This document shows positions 10,776 through 19,277 of a stretch of DNA of 64,000 bases, piece after piece; positions within the stretch are counted from its first letter, which is position 1; each line of letters begins with the position of its first letter. The DNA comes from an uncultured Paracoccaceae bacterium (GTDB lineage Bacteria > Pseudomonadota > Alphaproteobacteria > Rhodobacterales > Rhodobacteraceae): positions 682,001 through 746,000 of the forward strand of contig CANMWG010000001.1 in assembly GCA_947501555.1 (NCBI GenBank), read 5' to 3'. A program made the translations under genes and the position numbers. The notes beneath the pieces are model-generated. The model worked only from the letters and a program-made list of their open reading frames with translations. It had not been told where the DNA came from and did no database searches.

Positions 10776-11516
10776 ATGCCCAACACCCAGCCTCAGCCTG
10801 CCTTCGTTCTTATCCGGCCACAGATGGGCGAAAACATTGGGGCGGCGGCGCGGGGCATGTGGAACTTCGGGCTCGACCGGATGCGCATCATCGATCCACG
10901 TGACGGTTGGCCCAACCAAAAAGCCGTGGCGATGGCCAGCGGGGCGGGGCGGCTCTTGGATGAGGCGCAGATCTTTCCGGACACCCCCAGCGCCATTGCC
11001 GATTGCGACTATGTCTATGCGACCACGGCGCGCCCACGCGGGTTGACGAAACCTGTACTCACGCCACAAGCCGCGATGGAAGACGCGCGTGACCGGATCG
11101 CGGCGGGCGGTAAAGTGGCGGTGATGTTCGGACCGGAACGGGCGGGTATGGAAAACGAGGATATCGCGCGGGCCAATGCAATTATCTCGGTCCCCGTGAA
11201 CCCAGAATTCCCCTCGTTGAACTTGGCGCAATGTGTGCTGCTGACGGGCTACGAATGGCAACGCGAAACGATCCCCGCACAGTCGACCCGGGTCGATGCA
11301 GCGGGCGATTGGGCCGAACAGATCGAGGTTGAAAAGCTCGCGGAACATTTCGAAGACCGGCTGCAAACGGCTGGCTTCTTTTTCCCGGAACATAAAGCCG
11401 CCAGCATGAAGCAGAACCTGCGCAACCTGTGGTCCCGGATGCCGATGACCCGGGCCGATGTACAGATGCTGCACGGGATCATGCGGCAAATGGTGCGTTG
11501 GAAGGAAAAAGGTTAA
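10776..11516 (+). CDS. trmJ: tRNA (cytidine/uridine-2'-O-)-methyltransferase TrmJ-like
   Basis: SPOUT-class RNA methyltransferase predicted to 2'-O-methylate position 32 of tRNA using SAM. The 246 residues begin with FVLIRPQMGENIGAAARGM, motif 1 of the TrmH/TrmJ group. VAVMFGPERAGMENED near residue 118 and PSLNLAQCVLLTGYE near 150 form the knotted SAM site. A C-terminal helical extension follows, as in TrmJ. The ATG at 10776 was chosen because conservation begins there. Followed by an intergenic region carrying a TACAGA-type repeat. Confidence 0.9.
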   Translation: MPNTQPQPAFVLIRPQMGENIGAAARGMWNFGLDRMRIIDPRDGWPNQKAVAMASGAGRLLDEAQIFPDTPSAIADCDYVYATTARPRGLTKPVLTPQAAMEDARDRIAAGGKVAVMFGPERAGMENEDIARANAIISVPVNPEFPSLNLAQCVLLTGYEWQRETIPAQSTRVDAAGDWAEQIEVEKLAEHFEDRLQTAGFFFPEHKAASMKQNLRNLWSRMPMTRADVQMLHGIMRQMVRWKEKG

Positions 11517-11560
11517 CAGGCGCGGCGTCCGCTGCGTTAACCGGGGCCGATAATGCCGGC

Positions 11561-11593
11561 TGTACATACAGGTTCTGTACGCGGTCTGTACGG
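11561..11593 (-). repeat. 11-bp-phased TACAGA repeat, copy A
   Basis: Read on the minus strand, units TACAGACCGCG and TACAGAACCTG follow each other directly, then TATGTACAG. The same arrangement recurs at 18931-18970 and 48670-48715. This copy lies 44 bp after trmJ and about 165 bp before ctaA. Confidence 0.7.
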
Positions 11594-11757
11594 CATCGGT
11601 ATCGCTCAAACCCCTTTAAAATCTGCGCATTAACCCTATTTTGGTGCCACGGTCGGAAAAGACCACAAAAACCTTAACGATTTCCCGCGTCACCCTGCCG
11701 CTTGCGGCCACCCTTCCGCGCGCATAAGTTCCGGCCAATCAGGCAAAAAGGTCTCAA

Positions 11758-12894
11758 ATGCCCACAAAACGTAGTATTTTCGAAGAGGTCGGCGACACGC
11801 CCAAACAAACCGCAGCCCCGGGCGTCATTGACCGGGGCGGGCAGGGCGCGCGCGGTGCGATCCGCCTCTGGCTGATGGCGCTGTTCGCGCTTGTTTTGGT
11901 GATGATCGTCGTCGGCGGACTAACCCGTTTGACAGATAGCGGATTGTCTATCACCGAATGGAAACCGGTGACGGGCGCGATGCCTCCAACCTCTGCTGAG
12001 GCCTGGGCCGAAGAGTTCGCGAAGTACCAAGCTATCCCGGAATATCAATTGCAAAACAAGGGGATGACGCTTGGCGAATTCAAGGCCATCTATTGGTGGG
12101 AATGGGGCCACAGACAACTAGGTCGGGTGATTGGGTTAGTTTGGGCAGCAGGCTTTTTCTTCTTTCTGGCCACCAAGAAAATCCCCACAGGTTGGACCGG
12201 GCGGCTGTTTTACATTGGTGTGCTCGGCGGGCTTCAAGGGTTCATCGGTTGGTGGATGGTGGCTTCGGGCCTAGAGGAAGGGATGCTTGACGTAGCCTCC
12301 TACCGACTGGCCACACATCTTGGCTTAGCCTTTGTTATTTTTGGATTTATCGCCTGGTACATCTACCGGCTTGGACGCAGCCAAACAGACATCCTGCAGG
12401 CACGGCGGAACGGCGATGCAGGGTTGATGCGGCTGACGACAATACTGATTGGGATCACCTTCCTTCAGATCATCATTGGCGCACTTGTCGCCGGGATCGA
12501 CGCAGGCCGCGCCTATCCTGATTGGCCGCTGATGGCGGGGGGCTTTCTGCCTCCGCAACCCTTTGATCTACAGCCCATCTGGCGGAATTTTTTTGAGGAC
12601 GACGGGCTTGTCCAATTTACGCATAGGATGGTGGGTTACCTACTGTTTTTGTTTAGTATTTTTGTGTGGCTACGTGCGCGAAAATCTGCAAATACGCACA
12701 CCCGTTTTGCATTCAATGCCATCATAGCAATGATGCTGTTGCAGATGATCATCGGGATCATAACGGTGATGTATTCCGCGCCTTGGCAAATCGCGATTGT
12801 ACATCAACTTGGTGCTGTTATCTTTTGGGCACTTGTCCTGCGCGGGCGTTTCCTGGCGCAATATCCCGAAACCCAAACCATCCGAGGCACTTAG
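11758..12894 (+). CDS. ctaA: Heme A synthase (COX15/CtaA)
   Basis: Inner-membrane enzyme that oxidises the C8 methyl of heme O to the formyl of heme A for aa3-type cytochrome oxidase. The 378 residues and about eight membrane helices match the alphaproteobacterial COX15-type. The signature GGLTRLTDSGLSITEWKPV is near residue 50, and EWGHRQLGR near 115 and FTHRMVGY near 285 carry heme-ligand histidines. The ATG at 11758 follows AAAAAGGTCTCAA. The next gene starts two bases after the stop. Confidence 0.96.
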   Translation: MPTKRSIFEEVGDTPKQTAAPGVIDRGGQGARGAIRLWLMALFALVLVMIVVGGLTRLTDSGLSITEWKPVTGAMPPTSAEAWAEEFAKYQAIPEYQLQNKGMTLGEFKAIYWWEWGHRQLGRVIGLVWAAGFFFFLATKKIPTGWTGRLFYIGVLGGLQGFIGWWMVASGLEEGMLDVASYRLATHLGLAFVIFGFIAWYIYRLGRSQTDILQARRNGDAGLMRLTTILIGITFLQIIIGALVAGIDAGRAYPDWPLMAGGFLPPQPFDLQPIWRNFFEDDGLVQFTHRMVGYLLFLFSIFVWLRARKSANTHTRFAFNAIIAMMLLQMIIGIITVMYSAPWQIAIVHQLGAVIFWALVLRGRFLAQYPETQTIRGT

Positions 12895-12896
12895 AA

Positions 12897-14366
12897 ATGA
12901 CAGCTTATCAAGAGCTTATGACGTTCCAGCGTGAAACCGAAGCATTGGGGCAAATTGCCGGGCGCCTTGGCTGGGACCAAGAAACGATGATGCCCGAAGG
13001 GGCCACGCCCCAAAGGGCAGAAGAGCACGGCGCGATGGCCAATATACTGCATGCCCGCCGGATTGATCCACGGGTGGGAGAATGGCTCGCGGCGGCTGAG
13101 CCAACTGATGACGTCGCGGCCGCGAACCTGCGACATATCCAGCGCGATTTTGACCGGACCTCCAAAGTGCCTGCGGCGTTAGCGGCCGAGCTAGCCAAGA
13201 CAACATCGCTAGCGCACCGGGTCTGGGCGACGGCGCGGGCCGAGGAAGATGTGCCAGCGTTTTTGCCTATTTTACAAAAGGTTGTGGACCTGCGGCGCGA
13301 AGAAGCCGCCGCGATCGCAGGTAATGCAGACCCCTATGACGCCTTGCTCGACAGTTATGAGCCGGGGGCAACTGGCGCGAGCCTTGCGGCGATGTTTGAT
13401 GCCTTGCGCCCGCGTCTGGTGGCCTTGCGCAGCGCGATTTTGGACGCGCCAGCCCCGGTAGAACTAACCGGCACATTTGACGAGGCCGGGCAGTTGGCCT
13501 TGTCCGAAAAGCTGGCCCTGGCCTTTGGGTACAACACCCAGAACGGGCGTATCGATAAGGCCGTGCACCCATTCTCATCGGGCTCAGGCCTTGATGTGCG
13601 GATCACGACGCGGACCAGCGCGGATGATCCGTTCAACTGTTTCTATTCAACAGTACATGAAGTCGGTCACGCGACCTACGAGCAAGGCATTGATAAAAAA
13701 CACCTTCTGACCCCGCTTGGGTCCGGCGTTTCCATGGGCGTTCATGAAAGCCAAAGCCGGATTTACGAAAACCAACTGGGGCGCAGCCGGGCCTTCACCG
13801 GTTGGCTTTATGGGCAGATGCGCGACACTTTCGGTGATTTTGGCATTGCGGATGAAGAGGCATTCTATGCCACCGTCAACCGGGTCAGCGATGGTTTCAT
13901 CCGGACCGAGGCCGATGAGGTGCAATATAACCTCCACGTCCTGCTGCGCTTTGATCTGGAACGGGCCTTGATGTCAGGCGATCTGTCGGTCAACAATCTG
14001 GAAGCCGCTTGGAACGACCGCTTCAAGGCTGATTTTGGCTACGCCGTCGACAAGCCTTCAAACGGCATCCTGCAGGATGTGCATTGGTCTGAAGGGCTGT
14101 TCGGCTACTTCCCAACTTACACACTGGGCAACGTCTACGCAGGCTGCCTGCACACAGCTTTGCGTGCGGCGGTCCCGGATTTGGACAGTGACCTGGCCAA
14201 GGGCGATACGTCGCGCGCGACAGGGTGGCTGCGCGAGAACTTACAGCAGTTCGGCGGGCTGCGGACACCCCTAGACACCATCAAACACGCCACAGGAAGC
14301 GCGCCAAGCGAAGGGCCGTTGCTGGACTATCTAGAAGCGAAATTCAAAGGCATCTACGGCCTCTAA
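12897..14366 (+). CDS. Carboxypeptidase M32 (Taq family)
   Basis: Cytosolic metal-dependent carboxypeptidase that trims C-terminal residues from peptides. The 489-residue length is normal. The metal motif HEVGH lies at residue 254 and is followed by the third-ligand region HESQSRIYENQLGR. The C-terminal segment SEGLFGYFPTYTLGN is diagnostic of M32. The ATG at 12897 is two bases after ctaA; a frame from 12666 would run through ctaA and is a shadow. The last four bases overlap the convergent enoyl-CoA hydratase gene. Confidence 0.95.
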   Translation: MTAYQELMTFQRETEALGQIAGRLGWDQETMMPEGATPQRAEEHGAMANILHARRIDPRVGEWLAAAEPTDDVAAANLRHIQRDFDRTSKVPAALAAELAKTTSLAHRVWATARAEEDVPAFLPILQKVVDLRREEAAAIAGNADPYDALLDSYEPGATGASLAAMFDALRPRLVALRSAILDAPAPVELTGTFDEAGQLALSEKLALAFGYNTQNGRIDKAVHPFSSGSGLDVRITTRTSADDPFNCFYSTVHEVGHATYEQGIDKKHLLTPLGSGVSMGVHESQSRIYENQLGRSRAFTGWLYGQMRDTFGDFGIADEEAFYATVNRVSDGFIRTEADEVQYNLHVLLRFDLERALMSGDLSVNNLEAAWNDRFKADFGYAVDKPSNGILQDVHWSEGLFGYFPTYTLGNVYAGCLHTALRAAVPDLDSDLAKGDTSRATGWLRENLQQFGGLRTPLDTIKHATGSAPSEGPLLDYLEAKFKGIYGL

Positions 14367-15145
14367 GCCCAGTCGGGATCACGTTTTTCCAGAAAGGCCG
14401 TGATCCCTTCATCGGTCTGGGCATCGAGCATATTTTGCACCATAACGTTACCCGCATAGGCATAGGCCTGGGCGGTGGTCATCTGAACCTGCTCGTAAAA
14501 CGCAGCCTTCCCGATCTTCACGGCTGAGGGCAGTTTACCCGCGATGGCTTGGGCGAGCTCTGCCGTCTCGCGCCCCAATGCATCGCTATGCACAGAGCGG
14601 TTGATCAGCCCGACCTCTTGCGCCTCACGCGCATTGATAAACCGGCCCGTTGTCAGCATCTCAAATGCGGCCTTACGGGGGATGTTGCGGGTCAGGGCGA
14701 CCATGGGCGTTGAGCAAAACAAGCCAATATTCACACCATTCACGCCAAAGCGGGTGTCATCGGACGCGATGGCCAAATCGCATGTGGCCACGAGCTGACA
14801 GCCCGCCGCCGTCGCGATCCCATGCACCTGGGCGATCACAGGTTGGGGCAGGGTCTGGATCCGCTGCATCATCGCGGCACAACGGTCGAACAGGTCTTTG
14901 AAATAGGCGGCGCCACCATCCTCAGCCTGCCGTCCAGCCTGCATTTCCTTCAGATCATGACCGGCGCAGAACGCCTTGCCTGCACCGCGGATGATCACCG
15001 CACGCACGGTTGTATCATCTGCAATCACATCTAACTCATGATGTAGGGCGGCCAACATGGCATCGGATAATGCGTTCAGCCGATCAGGGGCATTTAGGGT
15101 CAGTGTCGTCACGGACGCGGCGTCATTGCGTTCAAGGATTGTCAT
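14363..15145 (-). CDS. Enoyl-CoA hydratase/isomerase family protein
   Basis: A crotonase-fold protein of 260 residues, probably hydrating or isomerising an acyl-CoA in fatty- or organic-acid catabolism. Visible are LNAPDRLNALSD near residue 20 and AGKAFCAGHDLKEMQ near 60, which forms the oxyanion loop and CoA site. IATAAGCQLVATCDLAIA near 107 and RFGVNGVNIGLFCS follow. The HDLKEM variant resembles the ECHDC3-like group rather than FadB. The start at 15145 fits the conserved beginning; a longer frame has no support. The exact substrate is unknown. Confidence 0.88.
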   Translation of the reverse strand: MTILERNDAASVTTLTLNAPDRLNALSDAMLAALHHELDVIADDTTVRAVIIRGAGKAFCAGHDLKEMQAGRQAEDGGAAYFKDLFDRCAAMMQRIQTLPQPVIAQVHGIATAAGCQLVATCDLAIASDDTRFGVNGVNIGLFCSTPMVALTRNIPRKAAFEMLTTGRFINAREAQEVGLINRSVHSDALGRETAELAQAIAGKLPSAVKIGKAAFYEQVQMTTAQAYAYAGNVMVQNMLDAQTDEGITAFLEKRDPDWA

Positions 15146-15196
15146 TCTCAAGCTCTCATGTTGACCTGCCCTTAGGTTAAGGGGGGAGCGCTTAAG

Positions 15197-15667
15197 ATGG
15201 AACCACAGATGGACATTCCCGCGCTTGAGGCCTTTGTGGCCACGCATTTCCCGCAGTTGGGAAGTGATTTCGTGCTGGAAGAGATCACAAAAGAGGGTGT
15301 TGTTGTGCGACTGGCCGTCTCAGAAAGGCACTTGCGACCGGGTGGAACCGTGTCAGGGCCGTCGATGTTTGCGCTGGCTGATGTGGGGATGTATCTGGCG
15401 ATCCTGGCGCGGATTGGCCCGGTGGCGCTTGCCGTGACGACCAACTGTTCCATCGATTTCATGCGTAGGCCTGCCGCTGGCATCGACATGATTTGCAGGA
15501 CTCGTATTTTGAAACTTGGCCGCGTTTTGGCCGTCGGTGACGCGATGCTTTATAGTGACGGAATTGAGAGCCCTGTGGCACGCGCATCTTTGACCTATTC
15601 TATCCCGCCCAAACAAAAAGGGGCCGGAACAGGTCCGGCCCAGTCAGGAAGAGGCAGGAGGGGTTAG
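15197..15667 (+). CDS. PaaI-type hotdog thioesterase
   Basis: Predicted acyl-CoA thioesterase of 156 residues with a single hotdog domain. The PaaI-like helix reads GGTVSGPSMFALADVGMYLAI near residues 50-70, with the catalytic Asp in ALAD, followed by TTNCSIDFMRRPAAG. It is divergent from the enoyl-CoA hydratase gene, which suggests shared acyl-CoA metabolism. Its last 18 codons (KQKGAGTGPAQSGRG) are encoded by a GC-rich hairpin that looks like the terminator of the convergent DUF1127 gene. The final four bases overlap that gene's stop. Confidence 0.87.
   Translation: MEPQMDIPALEAFVATHFPQLGSDFVLEEITKEGVVVRLAVSERHLRPGGTVSGPSMFALADVGMYLAILARIGPVALAVTTNCSIDFMRRPAAGIDMICRTRILKLGRVLAVGDAMLYSDGIESPVARASLTYSIPPKQKGAGTGPAQSGRGRRG
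15615..15641 (-). terminator. Intrinsic terminator of the DUF1127 gene, inside the thioesterase coding end
   Basis: On the minus strand a hairpin with arms GGGCCGGA and TCCGGCCC and a five-base loop is followed by a C and five T. It begins 23 bp after the DUF1127 stop. The same bases encode the C-terminal tail of the thioesterase on the plus strand. Confidence 0.75.
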
Positions 15668-15894
15668 TCCTGCCAAAACGGTTTGGCGGCCTCTGCCAGA
15701 GCAGAAGGGCGGTCCAAACCGATATCGTGAAGCAAATGTGGCTCTAGATGCTTCAAGGCCTTGCGGGTTTTACGGCGCGTGTCCCATTTCGTCACAAGAA
15801 CCGCAAATGTAACCGCGACGCGGGCAACGACAGGCAGATGAGCCTGTGCATTCAAAACATTGATCTGCTGCGCAGTGTGGAGCGCGTGTGACAT
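15664..15894 (-). CDS. DUF1127 small protein
   Basis: A 76-residue protein with the C-terminal DUF1127 motif: RRKTRKALKHLEPHLLHDIGLDR, an arginine-rich helix ending in the LxDIGL signature. The first 35 residues form a helix-prone, non-conserved stretch. Some DUF1127 proteins bind RNA or influence phosphate and carbon metabolism; here the function is unknown. AAGGAG precedes the ATG at 15894. The gene is divergent from a MocR-type regulator, and the two share a large palindrome, so control by that regulator is likely. Confidence 0.88.
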   Translation of the reverse strand: MSHALHTAQQINVLNAQAHLPVVARVAVTFAVLVTKWDTRRKTRKALKHLEPHLLHDIGLDRPSALAEAAKPFWQD

Positions 15895-15910
15895 GGGACA
15901 ACTCCTTAAA

Positions 15911-15955
15911 TTGTATTGACACAATATAGCAATTTGCTATGCCGTATTGATACAA
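15911..15955. promoter_or_regulatory. Nested 45-bp palindrome, probable MocR operator and divergent promoter
   Basis: Two inverted repeats share one centre at 15933. The outer arms are TTGTAT and ATACAA; the inner arms are ATAGCAA and TTGCTAT with one central T. A TTGACA at 15917 could be the -35 box for the regulator gene, with TATGCC 16 bp later. The element sits between the DUF1127 and MocR genes. Confidence 0.7.
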
Positions 15956-15979
15956 AGCGGGGCGGATGAGGTCTATAAT

Positions 15980-17380
15980 TTGATTGTATCGGGTACAAAG
16001 TGGGACGAGGCACTCAAACGCGCCGGGAAATCAAAGTACAAAGCGCTGGCGGCAGCCATTCGTGAGGGTATTTCATCAGGCCAAATGCCCGCAGGACACC
16101 GTCTGCCCACCGTTCGTGACTTAGCCCATAAGGCCGGTATGACGCCAGGTACGGTTGCGCGCGCCTACACGCTTTTAACGGAAGAGGGCCGTCTGATTGC
16201 AGAGGTCGGGCGCGGCACCTTTGTCGCCAAGACCCATTTGCCGCCCCGCGCTGATGTTGAGCCGTTGATCAATCATCCCATTGACACAAATGCCGACTTC
16301 CGCAGCAGCCGGGTTCCGGATGTGGGGCAGGGTGTCTTGATTGATCAAGCCTTTGTCCGGTTGGGGCAATCCCACAGACGGCGACACATTAATTATCCCA
16401 CACAAGAAACGGACCGTGAGGCGCGGACCGCGACTGCGGCATGGCTTGATCAAGACCGGTTGGGTGGTGTGACTGCGGATGACGTCATTCTTGGCAATGG
16501 TGCTCAAAACTGCTGCCTTCTGGCGCTGCAAGCCGTTTTGCGTGGCAATAACCCTGTCATATTGACGGAAGAGCTGTCTTATCCGGGCGTGCGCCACGCC
16601 GGGCGATTGTTGCGTGCGCAAATTGTGGGGCTTCCGATAGACAATGAAGGCATTATCCCTGAGGCATTTGAGCAGGCATACCGTGCCCATGGGGGTCAGG
16701 TTCTGTTGACAGCGGCAGAAGTGCATAGCCCGACCACCATTCAGACATCACTCGAGCGCAAACGGGTATTGGCATCAATTGCACGCAAGCTAGGCATCAC
16801 AATCATTGAGGACGATTGCCATACAACGGCCCCGACCGACATCCCGTCGTATCGCGCGATGTTGCCTGACCAAGCGTATTTTGTGGCATCCCTTACGAAG
16901 ACCATCAGCGGTGCTCTTAGGTTTGGGTATGTTGTCGCCCCGACGCATGAGGCCAAGATTTTGCGGCAAGTGGCGCAGAGTTCATTTTACGGCGTGGCCC
17001 AGCCCATACTTGACGTTTGCACGGACCTGCTGACCAGCGGTGCAGCCGTCGAAATTCGTGCGCGCGTCGTTGCTGAGACACGGCGTAGGGTGCGGTTGGC
17101 GGTAAACAGACTTGGTGCCTGGAACCTGCGGTGGCGCGAAGATGCGCCGTTTGTCTTTTTGCAGATGCCGGTTGGGTGGCGCGCATCCAGTTTTGCCATG
17201 GCCTGTGAGAAGAAAGGGATTTTGGTCAAACCGGCGGATGAATTTGCCCTGCCGGACGGGTTGGCCCCTAATGCCGTCAGGCTTGGGGTGAATACTTGTG
17301 TGAATGAGGACCTGTTCCTTGGTGCCCTAGACGACATGAATACATTGCTGGGCAATCCGCATTCATTGGTAGACAATTGA
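15980..17380 (+). CDS. MocR-type GntR/aminotransferase-fold transcription regulator
   Basis: A PLP-dependent fusion regulator of 466 residues. An N-terminal GntR winged helix (ALAAAIREGI, LPTVRDLAHKAGMTPGTVARAY, residues about 20-75) is joined by a linker to an aminotransferase class I-like domain. The PLP lysine is in SLTKTISGALRFGYV at about residue 307. Such proteins sense amino acids or vitamin B6. The start is uncertain: TTG at 15980 has GGATGAGG nine bases upstream, whereas TTG at 15947 lies inside the palindrome with no ribosome site. The divergent DUF1127 gene is the likely target. Confidence 0.88.
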   Translation: MIVSGTKWDEALKRAGKSKYKALAAAIREGISSGQMPAGHRLPTVRDLAHKAGMTPGTVARAYTLLTEEGRLIAEVGRGTFVAKTHLPPRADVEPLINHPIDTNADFRSSRVPDVGQGVLIDQAFVRLGQSHRRRHINYPTQETDREARTATAAWLDQDRLGGVTADDVILGNGAQNCCLLALQAVLRGNNPVILTEELSYPGVRHAGRLLRAQIVGLPIDNEGIIPEAFEQAYRAHGGQVLLTAAEVHSPTTIQTSLERKRVLASIARKLGITIIEDDCHTTAPTDIPSYRAMLPDQAYFVASLTKTISGALRFGYVVAPTHEAKILRQVAQSSFYGVAQPILDVCTDLLTSGAAVEIRARVVAETRRRVRLAVNRLGAWNLRWREDAPFVFLQMPVGWRASSFAMACEKKGILVKPADEFALPDGLAPNAVRLGVNTCVNEDLFLGALDDMNTLLGNPHSLVDN

Positions 17381-17445
17381 TGGGGTAATATAATACCTAA
17401 ATCGTAAGTCGTTGTTTTTAAATAAACTATCGCGGCGCGTCGCGC

Positions 17446-17473
17446 TTGACTGCGTATCAGACCTCTCTATAAC
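17446..17473 (+). promoter_or_regulatory. Sigma-70-type promoter of rplM-rpsI
   Basis: TTGACT at 17446 and TATAAC at 17468 are separated by 16 bp, about 50 bp before the rplM ATG. This is a good housekeeping promoter match in the expected place. Confidence 0.65.
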
Positions 17474-17525
17474 ACCCCAATCCGAATGACTGTGGCTGCG
17501 TGCCACCCAAAACTATTGGTGAGAT

Positions 17526-17987
17526 ATGAAAACCTTTACCGCAACTCCAGCGGATATCGACAAGAAATGGATCCTGATCGACGCTGAAGGCGTTGTTCTG
17601 GGTCGTCTTGCGTCGATTATCGCAATGCGCTTGCGCGGCAAGCACAAGCCATCCTTCACACCGCACATGGATATGGGCGACAACGTGATTGTCATCAATG
17701 CTGAGAAAATCCAGATGACTGGTAACAAGCGTGATGAGAAATATTACTGGCACACCGGCCACCCCGGCGGGATCAAGTCCAAAACCAAGGCCGAGATCCT
17801 GGAAGGTGCGCACCCCGAGCGTGTCATCATGAAAGCCGTCCAGCGCATGCTGCCCGGTGGTAAACTGAGCCGCCAGCAAATGACTCACCTGCGCGTTTTC
17901 GCAGGTGCTGAGCATGGCATGGAAGCCCAGAAGCCCGAAGTTCTGGACGTTAAGTCCATGAACAAAAAGAATACGAGGACTGCGTAA
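17526..17987 (+). CDS. rplM: 50S ribosomal protein L13
   Basis: Early-assembling large-subunit protein. Of 153 residues, [15 protein letters not shown] opens the protein, VLGRLAS is near residue 27, and [12 protein letters not shown] and [11 protein letters not shown] follow, all family signatures. GGTGAGAT precedes the ATG. The stop overlaps the rpsI start by one base (TAATG). The gene is transcribed from the promoter at 17446. Confidence 0.98.
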   Translation: MKTFTATPADIDKKWILIDAEGVVLGRLASIIAMRLRGKHKPSFTPHMDMGDNVIVINAEKIQMTGNKRDEKYYWHTGHPGGIKSKTKAEILEGAHPERVIMKAVQRMLPGGKLSRQQMTHLRVFAGAEHGMEAQKPEVLDVKSMNKKNTRTA

Positions 17988-18484
17988 TGGCTGATCAAGT
18001 AAACTCGCTCGAAGAGCTGGGCCAAGTTGCCGAAGGCATCGAGACTGTCGAAGCCGTTGTTGAAGTTGCCGCACCGCGCGAACCTGTACGTGACGAGCTG
18101 GGCCGCTCTTATGCGACTGGTAAGCGGAAAGACGCGATTGCACGCGTTTGGATCAAGCCGGGTTCCGGCAAGGTCACCGTGAACGGCAAGGAAATGAACA
18201 CATATTTTGCTCGTCCGGTTCTGCAGATGATCCTGGCACAGCCGTTTTCGGTTGCTGGTGTGACTGGTCAGTTTGACGTGGTTGCCACGGTCAAAGGTGG
18301 CGGTCTGTCTGGTCAGGCTGGTGCGGTGAAGCACGGTGTTTCCAAAGCACTGCAGCTTTATGATCCGTCCTTGCGCCCTGCGCTGAAGGCCGCTGGCTTC
18401 CTGACACGCGACAGCCGTGTTGTTGAGCGGAAGAAATACGGTAAGGCGAAAGCGCGTAAGAGCTTCCAGTTCTCCAAGCGTTAA
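17987..18484 (+). CDS. rpsI: 30S ribosomal protein S9
   Basis: Small-subunit protein whose C-terminal tail contacts the P-site tRNA. Of 165 residues, the first 35 are an acidic extension typical of alphaproteobacteria. The core follows: [20 protein letters not shown], then [14 protein letters not shown], and the tail [11 protein letters not shown]. It overlaps rplM and ends before an intrinsic terminator. Confidence 0.98.
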   Translation: MADQVNSLEELGQVAEGIETVEAVVEVAAPREPVRDELGRSYATGKRKDAIARVWIKPGSGKVTVNGKEMNTYFARPVLQMILAQPFSVAGVTGQFDVVATVKGGGLSGQAGAVKHGVSKALQLYDPSLRPALKAAGFLTRDSRVVERKKYGKAKARKSFQFSKR

Positions 18485-18503
18485 AATCTATTATCAGATT
18501 TGG

Positions 18504-18536
18504 AAAAAGGCGGTCCCAGCGGGCCGCCTTTTTTCG
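18504..18536 (+). terminator. Rho-independent terminator after rpsI
   Basis: Arms AAGGCGG and CCGCCTT enclose a ten-base loop and are followed by a T run, 20 bp after the rpsI stop. The flanking A run on the left could also let it act, more weakly, from the minus strand. Confidence 0.88.
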
Positions 18537-18543
18537 TTATGTT

Positions 18544-18840
18544 TCAAGTTGTTCGGGGGCGTAACCGAATGATCAATGGAACGGCCAATGCCAGTAGCGG
18601 CAATGCAAAAGCGCGATAGGTGATCTGAACATTGAAGCCGATGAATGCGCTATATGATCCGTTGAACAGCAGCAGACTGTCTTCAATGCTGGTGCCTTCA
18701 AACCCAGTTGCCGTATTGATCGCGACCTGTAGCGCGAAGAGAAATGCCGCCGCACCTAGGAACCCAAAAACACCCCAACGCATTGGGATGAGCAGCCCTA
18801 AAGCTACTGACATAAGTGTCATGATGATCAGAATTGTCAT
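18544..18840 (-). CDS. Hypothetical small membrane protein
   Basis: A 98-residue protein with three hydrophobic segments, at about residues 3-19, 24-42 and 72-92, and a polar stretch with FEGTSIEDSLLLFNGSYS between the second and third. I do not recognise the family. AGGTGCGACATG is the start context, with a weak ribosome site. It is convergent with rpsI, and the rpsI terminator lies just after its stop. The upstream region toward the beta-lactamase gene holds the TACAGA repeat copy B. Confidence 0.6.
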   Translation of the reverse strand: MTILIIMTLMSVALGLLIPMRWGVFGFLGAAAFLFALQVAINTATGFEGTSIEDSLLLFNGSYSAFIGFNVQITYRAFALPLLALAVPLIIRLRPRTT

Positions 18841-19277
18841 GTCGCACCTTCCATTTGTTTCTCTGTAGGTAGCGCTAGAGGCCTGACATCGAAAGAGGGT
18901 GGTCGGTCAATATGGCTTGATCATTTGTAATACAGACGGCGTACAGAACTTGTACAGACAGCGTATATAAGGTCGTTTGCGGGAGGGGGCGACATGACAA
19001 TCCAAGCAATGTGTTGATCTGTCCCAATTGAACCTACTTGCGTTCTGGCCGTCCAAGTTATCGATTTGTTTGGGCCGGAGACCGTCCCAATTGGACAACC
19101 GTTTTAGTGGGACAGGGGATAGAGGGCAGGCGTTCTTTGTCCCCCACGCGAACTCACACAGTGCGGACAAAGCGCTAATTCGCTGCAACTGCGCCAATGA
19201 CAACTACAACGGCAGGGGCAACCTTTTCGAGCTGCCTGACTTTGCTATCCGCGGCTTGTGCTGTCAAAAGTCTTGCT
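18841..19277. other. 437-bp intergenic region before the beta-lactamase gene
   Basis: Contains the TACAGA repeat at 18931-18970. It also holds two copies of GTCCCAATTG about 70 bp apart (near 19020 and 19084) of unknown meaning. No convincing gene: a 98-codon minus-strand frame here has no family features. Confidence 0.5.
18931..18970 (+). repeat. 11-bp-phased TACAGA repeat, copy B
   Basis: Three direct units, TACAGACGGCG, TACAGAACTTG and TACAGACAGCG, follow without gaps, then TATATAA. This is the cleanest copy. It lies 90 bp upstream of the minus-strand membrane gene start and about 310 bp upstream of the beta-lactamase gene. Confidence 0.75.

Noticed and set aside
18907-19203. A 98-codon minus-strand frame upstream of the beta-lactamase
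   Set aside because: It crosses the TACAGA repeat, lacks a ribosome site, and has no recognisable domain.
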